64,000 nt of DNA from UBA1858 sp965262455 (GTDB lineage: Bacteria > Pseudomonadota > Gammaproteobacteria > UBA4575), in contig CBDHFH010000003.1 in assembly GCA_965262455.1 (NCBI GenBank), forward strand, positions 1-64,000, read 5' to 3'. Positions 27,616 to 36,894 of the stretch are shown piece by piece. The translations under genes were made by a program, and so were the position numbers. Each line of letters opens with the position of its first letter. Within the stretch, counting starts at the first letter, position 1. The notes under the pieces are model-generated. The model searched no databases, had not been told where the DNA came from, and worked only from the letters and a program-made list of their open reading frames with translations.

Positions 27616-28641
27616 ATGAAACTTTATTTTAAATCAATACTTTATATTTTTCTTTGTAGCATTCTCGCACAATTTTCCTATGCTCAAGAACAAGACGAGT
27701 TAAATGTCTATTCTGCTCGTAAAGAGGCTCTTATCAAACCTTTGTTGGATAAATTTGCCAACCAACACAACGTTAAAGTTAATTTAGTCACAAGCAAAGC
27801 TGACGCACTCATTCAACGTCTTAGCAGCGAAGGTAAACACTCACCCGCGGATATATTCATCACGACAGATGCCGGCCGATTGCATCGTGCAAAGCAAGCT
27901 GGCTTACTGCAAGCAATAACTGATAGTGAGGTGCTATCGCTGGCACCCACTCAATACCGCGATCCGAATGGTTATTGGCTGGGTCTGTCGTTACGTGCTC
28001 GTGCCATTGTTTACAACCCGGAACACATCAAGCCAAGCGAACTATCAACTTATGAAAATTTAGCTGACCCAATGTGGAAGCAACAAATATGCATTCGCTC
28101 CTCCAATAATATTTACAATCAATCATTAGTCGCCTCGCTTATTGCTCATCACGGCATTGAAACGACTCAAGACTGGGCAAATAAATTCGTGGAAAACTTT
28201 GCACGTAAACCACAAGGCGGTGATCGAGATCAAGTCAAAGCATTGGCTGCCGGTCAGTGCAACCTTGCCGTCGTCAATACTTACTATTTGGGCAATATGA
28301 TGGTGGGCAGTGAAGAAGAACAAGCTGCAGCTGCCAAAGCAAAATTATTCTGGCCCAATCAGGATGACCGTGGTGCGCACGTCAACGTCAGCGGAGTGGG
28401 TATTGCAAAACACTCTAAAAATAAGTCTTTTGCGATGGAATTAATAAAATTTTTATTCACACCAGAAGCACAAGCCTGGTATGCGGATGTCAATCTAGAA
28501 TACCCTGTGATTGATAATGTGAGTTCCAACGATATTCTCAACAGTTGGGGAGCATTCAAAGCTGATACACTCAACCTAAGTCAGCTTGGCGAACTGAACA
28601 CTAAAGCCGTTCAGATCATGGATAAAGCTCATTGGAGATAA
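27616..28641 (+). CDS. fbpA: Ferric iron ABC transporter substrate-binding protein
   Basis: A periplasmic ferric-binding protein of the FbpA/FutA/AfuA family, 341 residues with a signal peptide ending near SYAQ (residue 23). Mature-protein motifs include VYSARKEALIKPLLDKF, IFITTDAGRLHRAKQAG and the tyrosine-rich ligand region VVNTYYLGNMM. In this family paired tyrosines bind Fe3+. It is the first gene of a three-gene operon with the permease and ATPase, behind a Fur-like palindrome. Confidence 0.9.
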   Translation: MKLYFKSILYIFLCSILAQFSYAQEQDELNVYSARKEALIKPLLDKFANQHNVKVNLVTSKADALIQRLSSEGKHSPADIFITTDAGRLHRAKQAGLLQAITDSEVLSLAPTQYRDPNGYWLGLSLRARAIVYNPEHIKPSELSTYENLADPMWKQQICIRSSNNIYNQSLVASLIAHHGIETTQDWANKFVENFARKPQGGDRDQVKALAAGQCNLAVVNTYYLGNMMVGSEEEQAAAAKAKLFWPNQDDRGAHVNVSGVGIAKHSKNKSFAMELIKFLFTPEAQAWYADVNLEYPVIDNVSSNDILNSWGAFKADTLNLSQLGELNTKAVQIMDKAHWR

Positions 28642-28682
28642 TGCTCCACGACTACCACTATTAGTGCTTACAGTATTCCATC

Positions 28683-30350
28683 ATGCTCACCGCAGTCTCT
28701 CGACGCAATCTATTCACACTGGGTGGGAATATCACATGGCAATGGTTTGTTACCATTTTAGTGATAACGTTGATAATCGTTTTACCGCTACTGGTGGTAC
28801 TACAATTCAACTTTCATGCACGCACTGATACATGGCAACATTTGGTAGATCATGTATTACTAGAGTATGTTAAAAACTCTATTTTTTTAGCCATTGGCGT
28901 TGCTTTTGGCACATTTATTATTGGCGTCCCGACGGCATGCTTATGTGCACTTTACTCATTTCCCGGTAGACGCATACTCGAATTATTACTGTTGCTGCCA
29001 TTGGCAATGCCTGCTTATATTATTGCCTATACGTATACTGGCATACTCGACTACAGCGGTCCCGTACAGACTTATTTGCGCAGTGTATTTGATTGGGGTT
29101 ATGGCGATTACTGGTTTCCTGAAATACGCTCATTGGGTGGAGCAATTGCTATGTTTTCTTTCGTTCTTTACCCCTATGTATTTTTACTGACTCGTTCAAC
29201 ATTAATTAATCAATCCAACAATGTGATAGATGCTGCGCGCTCGCTTGGCGCCACTGGTGTTGAGAGGTTGTTTAATATTATTTTGCCACTAGCTCGTCCG
29301 GCAGTTGCGGCGGGCATTACACTCGCTTTGATGGAAACACTAGCTGATTACGGCACAGTACAATACTTTGGTGTTGATACGTTTACTACAGGGATATTTC
29401 GTACTTGGTTTGGTTTCGGCGAACCCGCGACAGCAGCACAACTCTCTAGCATATTAATGCTGACTGTCTTTATATTATTTATCCTGGAGCAAAGTCAGCG
29501 CAAAAGAATTCGCTACCATAACCCAAGTCATGCTGTTAAAAACCATCATCCAAGAAAGCTGATAGGTTCTCATGCGTTGCTGGCAATCATAATTTGCATG
29601 ATTCCACCGCTATTTGGTTTTATTATTCCGCTGTTACAACTCAGTGCTTGGGCAATTAAAACTGCTGCTGACATGGTCAATAGTGAATTCTATTCACTGG
29701 CATTCAATAGCTTGTTATTAGCCGCTTGTGCAGCTATTACAACCTTAGTGATTGCAACTATCCTTGCTTATGCTAAGCGTGCAAGCAACAACACTTTGCT
29801 ACATGGCATGATAAATTTAAGCGCGATGGGTTATGCAGTCCCTGGCACAATTATCGCGGTAGGCACATTAATTGTTTTTGGCAGTCTAGATAATTGGCTA
29901 ATCACACTGCTAGATAATCAATTCAATATTAACAGCCAATTAATTTTTACTGGTACCATAGCAGCATTAGTGTTTGCGCATACGGTTCGCTTCTTATCGT
30001 TGGGCTTGCAAACTGTCAGCGCCAGCTTAACTAAAATTAATCATTCTATCGATGAAGCCTCTCACTTACTTGGTAGCAGTTTGTTTGCCACTTTGCGTAA
30101 TATTCATCTACCTTTAATACGTAGCGGATTGCTCACCGCCGCGTTACTGGTGTTTGTCGAGGTCATGAAAGAATTACCCGCCACTTTAATTATGCGCCCA
30201 TTCAACTTTAATACTTTAGCGGTACGCGCGTATGAATTGGCATCCGATGAGCGCTTGGCGGATGCTTCGACGGCAGCACTCGCAATTGTTTTAACTGGTA
30301 TTATCCCTGTGCTGCTGTTAAATATTGCAATAAAAGCCAATGCCAGATAA
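28683..30350 (+). CDS. fbpB: Ferric iron ABC transporter permease (fused double-unit)
   Basis: A 555-residue inner-membrane permease with two homologous halves of about six transmembrane helices each, as in FbpB/SfuB/AfuB. The EAA-type coupling loop in the first half reads DAARSLGATGVERLFNIILP, and its counterpart in the second half reads DEASHLLGSSLFATLRNIHL. It overlaps the ATPase gene by 11 bp and follows fbpA by 41 bp, so the three are one operon. The substrate Fe3+ is inferred from family and operon. Confidence 0.9.
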   Translation: MLTAVSRRNLFTLGGNITWQWFVTILVITLIIVLPLLVVLQFNFHARTDTWQHLVDHVLLEYVKNSIFLAIGVAFGTFIIGVPTACLCALYSFPGRRILELLLLLPLAMPAYIIAYTYTGILDYSGPVQTYLRSVFDWGYGDYWFPEIRSLGGAIAMFSFVLYPYVFLLTRSTLINQSNNVIDAARSLGATGVERLFNIILPLARPAVAAGITLALMETLADYGTVQYFGVDTFTTGIFRTWFGFGEPATAAQLSSILMLTVFILFILEQSQRKRIRYHNPSHAVKNHHPRKLIGSHALLAIIICMIPPLFGFIIPLLQLSAWAIKTAADMVNSEFYSLAFNSLLLAACAAITTLVIATILAYAKRASNNTLLHGMINLSAMGYAVPGTIIAVGTLIVFGSLDNWLITLLDNQFNINSQLIFTGTIAALVFAHTVRFLSLGLQTVSASLTKINHSIDEASHLLGSSLFATLRNIHLPLIRSGLLTAALLVFVEVMKELPATLIMRPFNFNTLAVRAYELASDERLADASTAALAIVLTGIIPVLLLNIAIKANAR

Positions 30351-31407
30351 GAATGACATACGTGATGTATTGCTGAATGTAAATGAGGTCTCTGCTCATT
30401 ATGAACAGACAGTCATACTCGACAAAACATCATTACAAGTTAACGCCCACGATATTGTTTGTTTACTCGGTCCAAGTGGCTGTGGCAAAACGACTCTGTT
30501 GAGAACAATTGCTGGCTTACATGAAATAGATCATGGCAGCATTGAAGTCAAGCATGCCGTCATCAGTACACCGGAAATGATGGTAGCGCCAGAGACTCGT
30601 AATATTGGCATGATGTTCCAGGATCTTGCTTTATTCCCGCACTTAACTGTTTACGACAATGTTGCCTATGGCATCCGCAAACACAGTAAACAACATATTC
30701 AACAACAGTCGAAACACGTATTAGATTTAGTCGATATAAGCTCAAGTCAATTTCAGAAATATCCTCATGAGCTATCTGGAGGTCAACAACAACGTGTCGC
30801 GTTGGCACGCGCTCTAGCACCAAAGCCTGCCATATTATTACTTGATGAACCGTTCTCCAGCCTTGACCCTGATTTAAGAGAACAGTTAGCCACACAAGTG
30901 AGAGACATTCTTAAGCTGGAACAGATGACCGCTGTCTTGGTCACACATGATCAACACGAAGCATTTGCAGTCGCGGACTTAGTTGGCGTCATGCAGCAAG
31001 GTGAAATTGTTCAGTTTGATACGCCTTATAACATTTACCATGAACCTAACTCCCGCTTTGTGGCCGACTTTGTTGGCTTAGGTAATTTAATCCCTGCGAC
31101 AGTTATAGATAAGCACCGCATTGAAACTGTGTTCGGTGAGTTGCATGGCACAATTGACCCGTCATTTGAGCCTGGCGATCAAGTTGACTTATTGGTTCGA
31201 CCGGACGATATCCCGCATGATGATTCCAGCCAGGTATCTGCCATTGTGGAACAGAAACGTTTTCTTGGCGCAGAATTTCTTTACACATTGCGCCTACCCA
31301 ATGGGCATAGTGTGTTGTGTTATGCCCCCAGTCACCATGACCATGTCATAGGAAAACCACTTGGCATCGGGCTTGATTTAGAACATTTGGTACTGTTCCG
31401 CCGATAA
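30340..31407 (+). CDS. fbpC: Ferric iron ABC transporter ATP-binding protein
   Basis: A 355-residue ABC ATPase that powers the iron permease at the inner membrane. The Walker A motif GPSGCGKTT (44-52), Q-loop MMFQDLALFPHL, signature LSGGQQQRVALARAL and Walker B ILLLDEPFSSLD are intact. A C-terminal TOBE-like regulatory domain (about 235-355) with LLVRPDDI follows, typical of FbpC. The start codon lies inside the end of the permease gene. Confidence 0.93.
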   Translation: MPDKNDIRDVLLNVNEVSAHYEQTVILDKTSLQVNAHDIVCLLGPSGCGKTTLLRTIAGLHEIDHGSIEVKHAVISTPEMMVAPETRNIGMMFQDLALFPHLTVYDNVAYGIRKHSKQHIQQQSKHVLDLVDISSSQFQKYPHELSGGQQQRVALARALAPKPAILLLDEPFSSLDPDLREQLATQVRDILKLEQMTAVLVTHDQHEAFAVADLVGVMQQGEIVQFDTPYNIYHEPNSRFVADFVGLGNLIPATVIDKHRIETVFGELHGTIDPSFEPGDQVDLLVRPDDIPHDDSSQVSAIVEQKRFLGAEFLYTLRLPNGHSVLCYAPSHHDHVIGKPLGIGLDLEHLVLFRR

Positions 31408-31489
31408 GCTGGAGTGATTCCATAAAAACTTGACGTAACCTATTAAAAGTACAAGAATTATCTAAATTTGAGCTTTTAATTTGAAATCC

Positions 31490-31861
31490 ATGGCAGATTG
31501 GTTCCAACGTTACTTGTCCCGCATCATATTAAGTTGTTGCTTTGTGCTTCACGGCGCTAATGCCGGCATGCTCTCAACACAGCAGATTGAGGTCAGCATG
31601 AGTACATCGAGTCAACATCAAATGGTCATGACAACATTACAACGTGATGATGTGCGTAACGCATTAATCAAACATGGCGTAGATCCCGCACATGTTCAGC
31701 AACGTATTGACCAACTAACAGATCAAGAATTACAGCAGCTTGCTGAGCAATTTGATACCTTGCCTGCCGCTAGCGGTGTTGGACTGGTGTTATTTGCCAC
31801 GGGGCCTATTGTATTTATGTTAGAACTCATGGGTTACACTGATTTAACAACAACATTTTAA
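31490..31861 (+). CDS. PA2779-family membrane-anchored protein
   Basis: A 123-residue exported protein from the ATG at 31490 (MADWFQRYLSR); a TTG start at 31481 would add three residues. It has an N-terminal signal or anchor segment (ending near HGANA), a helical middle beginning with a typical LSTQQIEVS and containing DVRNALIKHGVDPAHVQQRI, and a C-terminal hydrophobic segment. This is the PA2779 family pattern, always found before a PA2778-type peptidase-like gene. The stop overlaps the start of that gene by 1 bp. Function is not established. Confidence 0.75.
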   Translation: MADWFQRYLSRIILSCCFVLHGANAGMLSTQQIEVSMSTSSQHQMVMTTLQRDDVRNALIKHGVDPAHVQQRIDQLTDQELQQLAEQFDTLPAASGVGLVLFATGPIVFMLELMGYTDLTTTF

Positions 31862-32892
31862 TGCGCTCGCCATTATTCTCTTTCGCACTCGCTATTGGTT
31901 TACTTAACTTGCAATTGTATTTGTCAGGCTGTACTGCTATCGCCGTTGCGGATCGCATCATTCCCAAACAGCCACAGTATTTAGCTTCGGATATAAAAAT
32001 TGACGTTCCTTTTATAGAACAAACTGACCATCATTGCGGCCCCGCTGCACTTGCCATGGTTGCAAATTACTATGGCAATACAGTCACCGCAGAACAAGTC
32101 GCGCAACTTATTTATTTGCCTGAAAAGAAAGGCAGCCTACAAATTGAAATGCAGGCCGCAGCACGCAGTTTAGATTTGGTCGCATACAAAACTCAGCTGG
32201 ATTTTGCTTCTTTACGCGCTGAAATAAATGCCGAACGCCCTGTGATTATTTTACAGAACCTTGCATTGAGTCTTTACCCAATCTGGCATTACTCAGTGGT
32301 TACTGGACGTTCTGCCAATAACGACTCTTTCTTATTACATAGCGGCCGTCATGAATATTACAGAAGTGCTTGGACGACACTAGAAAATACCTGGCGCCGA
32401 GGGAAATATTGGGCGCTTATTGCTGTACCTGCAGGTGACCTTCCAGGCAGCATTAACATAAATGATGCCACTAAAGCGGCGATGGATTTAGAAAAAGTCG
32501 GCAAATACCGTGCTGCCCAATTGACTTATGCTGCTATAGCACAACGATGGCCTGATAAATTTATCGCTCATGTAGGTTTAGCTAACACCCATATGCAACT
32601 CAAAGAACCATTAGCTGCTAGCCAAGCTTATAAACATGCATTACAACTTAACGCTCAATCTGCAGAGGCTCTCAATAATTTCGCTTATAGCGCATTTGAA
32701 TTGGGTTGCGAGGTTACTGCTATAGAAGCAGCTAATTGCGCCATCCGCATCGAAGGTGCTAATCATAAGACGCTTTCTGCCACACTCAGTGAACTTAAAA
32801 GTCTTACCGCAAGCCCAACTAATCATGCAACTTGCCCAAAAATACAATGCAACAGTCGATCTTTTGCAGCAGTTAAAACTACGCAAAACTAA
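31861..32892 (+). CDS. PA2778-family C39-like cysteine peptidase lipoprotein with TPR repeats
   Basis: A 343-residue predicted lipoprotein: the signal peptide ends in the lipobox LSGC (Cys24). Residues about 45-195 form a C39-like peptidase fold with the catalytic Cys in TDHHCGPAALAMVANYYG and a candidate His in IWHYSVVTGR. Residues about 205-310 carry TPR-type repeats (YRAAQLTYAAIAQRWPDKF, AHVGLANTHMQLKEP). The family and its PA2779 partner are uncharacterised. A periplasmic peptidase or peptide-binding role is inferred from the fold. Confidence 0.8.
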   Translation: MRSPLFSFALAIGLLNLQLYLSGCTAIAVADRIIPKQPQYLASDIKIDVPFIEQTDHHCGPAALAMVANYYGNTVTAEQVAQLIYLPEKKGSLQIEMQAAARSLDLVAYKTQLDFASLRAEINAERPVIILQNLALSLYPIWHYSVVTGRSANNDSFLLHSGRHEYYRSAWTTLENTWRRGKYWALIAVPAGDLPGSININDATKAAMDLEKVGKYRAAQLTYAAIAQRWPDKFIAHVGLANTHMQLKEPLAASQAYKHALQLNAQSAEALNNFAYSAFELGCEVTAIEAANCAIRIEGANHKTLSATLSELKSLTASPTNHATCPKIQCNSRSFAAVKTTQN

Positions 32893-33041
32893 TCAAGCAT
32901 AATGTATTTAATTTAGCTATCATTGCACCCCAAAATTATCAGCACACCCCACTTTATTAAAGCAAGGCGCTTTTTATATTCTCAATGACACATATCACTG
33001 CACTTTAACTATCAGAGTATTATTTCTAAGGAGAGAACTAA

Positions 33042-33659
33042 ATGTCATCATTTAATCGTTGGCGGCCCCACCCTTGGCATGGTATAGATGTCGGGCCCAG
33101 GCCTCCCAAAGTTGTTCATGCTTATATTGAAAGTACTCCTTTCAACCATATTAAATACGAAGTAGATAAACAAACAGGCTATTTAAGAGTCGATCGGCCT
33201 CACCGCACCTCTTCACTACCGCCCACACTGTATGGATTCATTCCACAAACATATTGCGGTCGCCGCGTTGGCGCAAACATGGAAGGCGCCACTCAGGGTG
33301 ATGATGATCCATTGGATATTTGTGTTGTCAGCGATCGTCCAATCGATCGCGCAGAATTGATTTTAAATGCACGCGTGGTTGGTGGCCTACCTATGCTTGA
33401 TGATGGTGAAGCTGATGACAAAATTATTGCCGTGCTTGAAAAAGATCACGTCTGGTCAAATGTGCATGATATCTCTGAGCTTCCTCACTCCATAGTAGAA
33501 CGTTTGCGCCATTACTTTAGCACTTATAAATCTTTACCCGGAGAAGAATCTAAAGTACATGTTGGTGACGCATATGGCAGCGAACATGCACAAAAAGTTG
33601 TTCAGTTATCTATTGATGACTATCTAGATAAATTTGAACGCCTCTCTTCGAGTAACTAG
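33042..33659 (+). CDS. ppa: Inorganic pyrophosphatase (family I)
   Basis: Hydrolyses pyrophosphate to phosphate, pulling biosynthetic reactions forward. The 205-residue protein has the family I metal-binding signature GDDDPLDICV and DDGEADDKIIAV, and the YGFIPQTYCG segment. It is slightly longer than the E. coli enzyme because of an N-terminal HPWHG-type extension. A strong ribosome site (aaggagag) precedes the ATG. It stands alone between two unrelated operons. Confidence 0.9.
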   Translation: MSSFNRWRPHPWHGIDVGPRPPKVVHAYIESTPFNHIKYEVDKQTGYLRVDRPHRTSSLPPTLYGFIPQTYCGRRVGANMEGATQGDDDPLDICVVSDRPIDRAELILNARVVGGLPMLDDGEADDKIIAVLEKDHVWSNVHDISELPHSIVERLRHYFSTYKSLPGEESKVHVGDAYGSEHAQKVVQLSIDDYLDKFERLSSSN

Positions 33660-33864
33660 CGTCATAATAATATTGCATGCTTAGGGACAACATATCTTTT
33701 TGGCTACTAAAGGCAACACCATCAAGCTTTGATTTACTAAACAGCATCTCAAACAATTGGTGATGTGACGCAGCAATCAAACAAACAATCAGCTCACTAT
33801 GCTGCCTCGTACACGAGCACAGTTGGGCTGATTCGCATCAAAGGCACAGCCAATCAAAATTTGC

Positions 33865-35082
33865 TTAAACCGTCTTACGATGTCCAAACGGCTTCCATGC
33901 TGGCGCAATCACATTAGGCATTTCTGAACGATTAATTAAATTAGCAGGCGCAAGAGTAAATTCACCGTAACGTTGATTAATCTTGTCCATAGCTAAATTG
34001 ATCTGATCGCGTTGAGTATCATGAGTTTCAAACAGGCACAGTTGGCGACCTGCAAAGCTAGGATCTAATGCCGTAATCTGCACTTGTGAACAACCTTGCT
34101 TGCGCCATTCATTACGCAAAAATGCATTCGCCAGTTTTTTTATATGCTGACTATCATTAGTCGGTATGTAGTTTTGTGTTTTTTGCGTTATCCAGCCTTG
34201 ATTTGTTTTCACACCAATAAAATATGTTTGTGCTTCCAATTGATGTTTGCGCAGCCTGGCAGCAACTTTTTCTGCCATATGATGAAGATACATTTTTATT
34301 GTTGTTATGCTCTTGGTATTAGGCGGCATCACTTTGCCATGCCCGATAGATTTTGGCGCTGCCACACTTTGCTTTACTGGGTCAGGGTCTTGACCTTGCG
34401 CCATATACCAAATGCGCCTGCCTAAGTTACCAAATCTATTTGCCAATTCACCAATTGGCAAGCGCTGCATATCTCCACATACATGCACGCCTCGATCATT
34501 TAGAAAATTACCAATGCCTGACGCAATACCACTCAGCTCCGTTACGGGTAATGCACTTAGATACTCACGTGCCTGTTTGGGAGGGACTACAAACAATCCA
34601 TTCGGTTTTCTTTTTTTTGCGGCATGCTTAGCTGTGGTTTTATCTCCACTCACACCTACACTACACGTTACTCCACTCGCTTCATGGACTAACTGTTTGG
34701 CCATCTCTCCTGCTTCTACAGGGCTGGCATAAATTTTTTGACAACGCGTCACATCCAGGAATGCTTCATCCACGGAAAACACCTCAACATCAGGCGTTAC
34801 TGTTTGCAGCACAGACATAATCTCTGTAGATACTTGCGCATAACGATAGGGCCTCGCTGGCACTTGAATTACATCAGGGCAAAGTTGTCGTGCTTGTTTA
34901 ATATGCATGCCTGTTTGAATGCCGTACTTTCTTGCTTCGTAAGAACAAGTAATAAAGCATGTGCCAATTTCGCCATTAGTAATACCAATCGGTTTGCCGC
35001 GTAATTCAGGACGATCAAATTGCTCAATACTGGCAAAGAAAGCATCCATATCAATAAATACTATGGCCCGCTCCCAATGCAT
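33865..35082 (-). CDS. Y-family translesion DNA polymerase (DinB/UmuC-like)
   Basis: A 405-residue error-prone polymerase that bypasses DNA lesions. The catalytic motifs FIDMDAFFASIE (9-20) and SVDEAFLD (103-110) hold the metal-binding carboxylates. The helix-hairpin-helix segment (ELSGIASGIGNFLNDRG) and little-finger domain follow. QLCLF near residue 350 fits the beta-clamp binding consensus QLxLF. The start ATG lies 1 bp after the lexA-like stop (TGAaATG), so the two are translationally coupled. Length falls between DinB and UmuC, so the exact subgroup is left open. Confidence 0.88.
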   Translation of the reverse strand: MHWERAIVFIDMDAFFASIEQFDRPELRGKPIGITNGEIGTCFITCSYEARKYGIQTGMHIKQARQLCPDVIQVPARPYRYAQVSTEIMSVLQTVTPDVEVFSVDEAFLDVTRCQKIYASPVEAGEMAKQLVHEASGVTCSVGVSGDKTTAKHAAKKRKPNGLFVVPPKQAREYLSALPVTELSGIASGIGNFLNDRGVHVCGDMQRLPIGELANRFGNLGRRIWYMAQGQDPDPVKQSVAAPKSIGHGKVMPPNTKSITTIKMYLHHMAEKVAARLRKHQLEAQTYFIGVKTNQGWITQKTQNYIPTNDSQHIKKLANAFLRNEWRKQGCSQVQITALDPSFAGRQLCLFETHDTQRDQINLAMDKINQRYGEFTLAPANLINRSEMPNVIAPAWKPFGHRKTV

Positions 35083-35083
35083 T

Positions 35084-35674
35084 TCAATCGTACACTCTCA
35101 CTTGCCCCACCAATACACCTTGAATAGTGACGCGTTTAGCTGCGTATTCTTTTGCTTGCATATTTTTATTGGCAGGAATTAACCGCACCGTATTTTTATT
35201 CGGGTACTGAATACGTTTAAGCGTAACGTCCTGGGCATCAATTAATGCCACTACAATTTGATTACTGCGCGCGCTGCTGGCATGTTCAATAATCACCATG
35301 TCACCATGACGAATGCCCTCATCCACCATCGACTGCCCTTTTACTTCCAGCACATAACGGTTAGGTCCATTTAATAAATGAGTAAAATTTATTGTTTGTT
35401 TATCTTCAATCGCCTCAATAGGCTTGCCTGCGGCAATACAACCCAACAAGGGCAAATCGTCAATATCTGGGTGATCGGCTAACTCAATACCACGCGTTTT
35501 AGGATTGCGAATAATATAGCCTTTGTCTTCCAGCGCTGATACATAGCGGTGTACCACCCCTTTAGACTGAATCCCCAAGCCCGTAGCAATTTCAGTCAAT
35601 AGCGGCGCTTTGCGCTGTTTAACATAGTAATTAACAATAAAATCGAAGGTGTCTTGTTCGCGTTTGGTTAGCAT
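35084..35674 (-). CDS. lexA: LexA-family SOS repressor
   Basis: A 196-residue repressor with an N-terminal winged helix-turn-helix (LTKREQDTFDFIV through GIQSKGVVHRYVSALED) and a C-terminal self-cleaving protease domain. The cleavage site is Ala82-Gly83 (CIAAGKPIEA), with catalytic Ser115 (GQSMVDEG) and Lys153 (DVTLKRI), all intact. The ATG at 35674 (MLTKRE) is preferred over 35686, because the latter lies inside the operator array at 35680-35719. It forms an operon with the Y-family polymerase. It may be the main LexA or a second copy dedicated to this operon. Confidence 0.9.
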   Translation of the reverse strand: MLTKREQDTFDFIVNYYVKQRKAPLLTEIATGLGIQSKGVVHRYVSALEDKGYIIRNPKTRGIELADHPDIDDLPLLGCIAAGKPIEAIEDKQTINFTHLLNGPNRYVLEVKGQSMVDEGIRHGDMVIIEHASSARSNQIVVALIDAQDVTLKRIQYPNKNTVRLIPANKNMQAKEYAAKRVTIQGVLVGQVRVYD

Positions 35675-35679
35675 ATAAG

Positions 35680-35719
35680 TTCTCATAAAGTTCTCGATAA
35701 TGAGAACATAGTGAGAACC
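35680..35719. promoter_or_regulatory. Symmetric double LexA-type operator array
   Basis: Four hexamers are arranged with perfect two-fold symmetry: GTTCTC at 35680 and 35691, GAGAAC at 35703 and 35714. Each pair is spaced 11 bp and contains GTTC-N7-GTTC (or its complement), the direct-repeat form known for alphaproteobacterial LexA. The inner pair also makes a GTTCTC-N6-GAGAAC palindrome. The array lies immediately upstream of the lexA-like start, as expected for autoregulation. Confidence 0.7.
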
Positions 35720-35844
35720 TTGATGTCAATGTAAAAATTTTTTCCTGAAATACACTGCATAATCAGTAAATTTCACATTCATTAGCATGCAAAACGAGAG
35801 TATGCTTCATTAAATCAGCCATACAACACATCATGCTCATAAAT

Positions 35845-36885
35845 ATGCGAACAACATTACAATGCTTAGCATTTATTTTGCTAATAGTTTTTTCATTCAA
35901 TAGTCTGGCAGAAAAAATTATTATGCATACAGTGATGGACACAAAGCGCAATATGCCTATGCATCACATTCCATTGCCTGCGGACTGGAAAATAATTACA
36001 CCTCAATCAACAGAAGAGCCCAACATCACGGGCCCAAATGGAATCAAAATATATTATCGCGCGGGTGGCTCTTATGTATTTAGCCAAGACCCTTACATGC
36101 AGCAGATTTATGCGCAAAGCGGACAAGCGATGCGTCCACCAATTAATGCACAACAAATAGTAGAGCAGGATTTAAAACCAACACTTAGTCAACATGGCTT
36201 TAGCCTAACCAATATGGAGCCATTACCAGAGGTCGCAAAACGCAGCGAAGCGTATAGTAATAAGTTATATCAAAGTGTGCCCGCACAAAAATATTTTGCC
36301 GCACTGGGCACAGAATGGAATGACGGTAAAGGCAATAGTGCATATATTATTATCGACCAGATGATTACCGAAGGACAAGGAAGTACTTTTTGGTACTACT
36401 CATTAAAAATGGTTGAAGCACCTAACGCGCATATAGCCGATGCCAAGCAAGCATTTATTTATGGCATCGTGAATACGCAGGACAATCCACAGCAAATTCA
36501 AGCATACAATTTAAGTGAGCAACAAAAATCTGCTCACAGCTGGCAACAACATAATTCACGTATGCAGCAAAACCAGCAAAATTTTGAACGCCAACAAGCG
36601 TTACACAGAAATACAACAGATGCGATTAATCGTTCTATCAACGAAACCTACCGCAACCAAGATGCTGCCAGTGATCGTATTCAGGACAAGCAAGTCAATG
36701 TTATTCGCGATGAGAGCACTGTCACTAGCCCTTATGATGGTGAAAAGTATCAAGTTGAAGCTGGTGCAGACCAATATTGGATTAACAATGAAGGCGAATA
36801 TATTTATAGCGAAGATCCAAACTATAATCCAAATGCACATCCAGACAATAATCAACAATGGGAACAGGTTGAGCCCGAATACTAA
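35845..36885 (+). CDS. Uncharacterised exported protein
   Basis: A 346-residue protein with a signal peptide (MRTTLQCLAFILLIVFSF, cleavage near SLAEK) from the ATG at 35845. The mature part has no recognised domain. Residues about 40-210 look globular (IPLPADWKIITP, GSTFWYYSLKMVEAP). Residues about 225-290 are Gln/Asn-rich helix (QQNQQNFERQQALHRN). The C-terminus is acidic and Tyr/Asn-rich (YWINNEGEYIYSEDPNYNPN). It is divergent from lexA, with about 125 bp between them. Function unknown. Confidence 0.65.
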   Translation: MRTTLQCLAFILLIVFSFNSLAEKIIMHTVMDTKRNMPMHHIPLPADWKIITPQSTEEPNITGPNGIKIYYRAGGSYVFSQDPYMQQIYAQSGQAMRPPINAQQIVEQDLKPTLSQHGFSLTNMEPLPEVAKRSEAYSNKLYQSVPAQKYFAALGTEWNDGKGNSAYIIIDQMITEGQGSTFWYYSLKMVEAPNAHIADAKQAFIYGIVNTQDNPQQIQAYNLSEQQKSAHSWQQHNSRMQQNQQNFERQQALHRNTTDAINRSINETYRNQDAASDRIQDKQVNVIRDESTVTSPYDGEKYQVEAGADQYWINNEGEYIYSEDPNYNPNAHPDNNQQWEQVEPEY

Positions 36886-36894
36886 CGTATAGAA

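Noticed and set aside
34096..35004. Several + strand frames opposite the Y-family polymerase
   Set aside because: The minus-strand protein has all catalytic motifs, so these are shadows.
36515..36892. 125-codon + frame inside the exported protein gene
   Set aside because: Out of frame with a coherent exported protein and lacking its own ribosome site.
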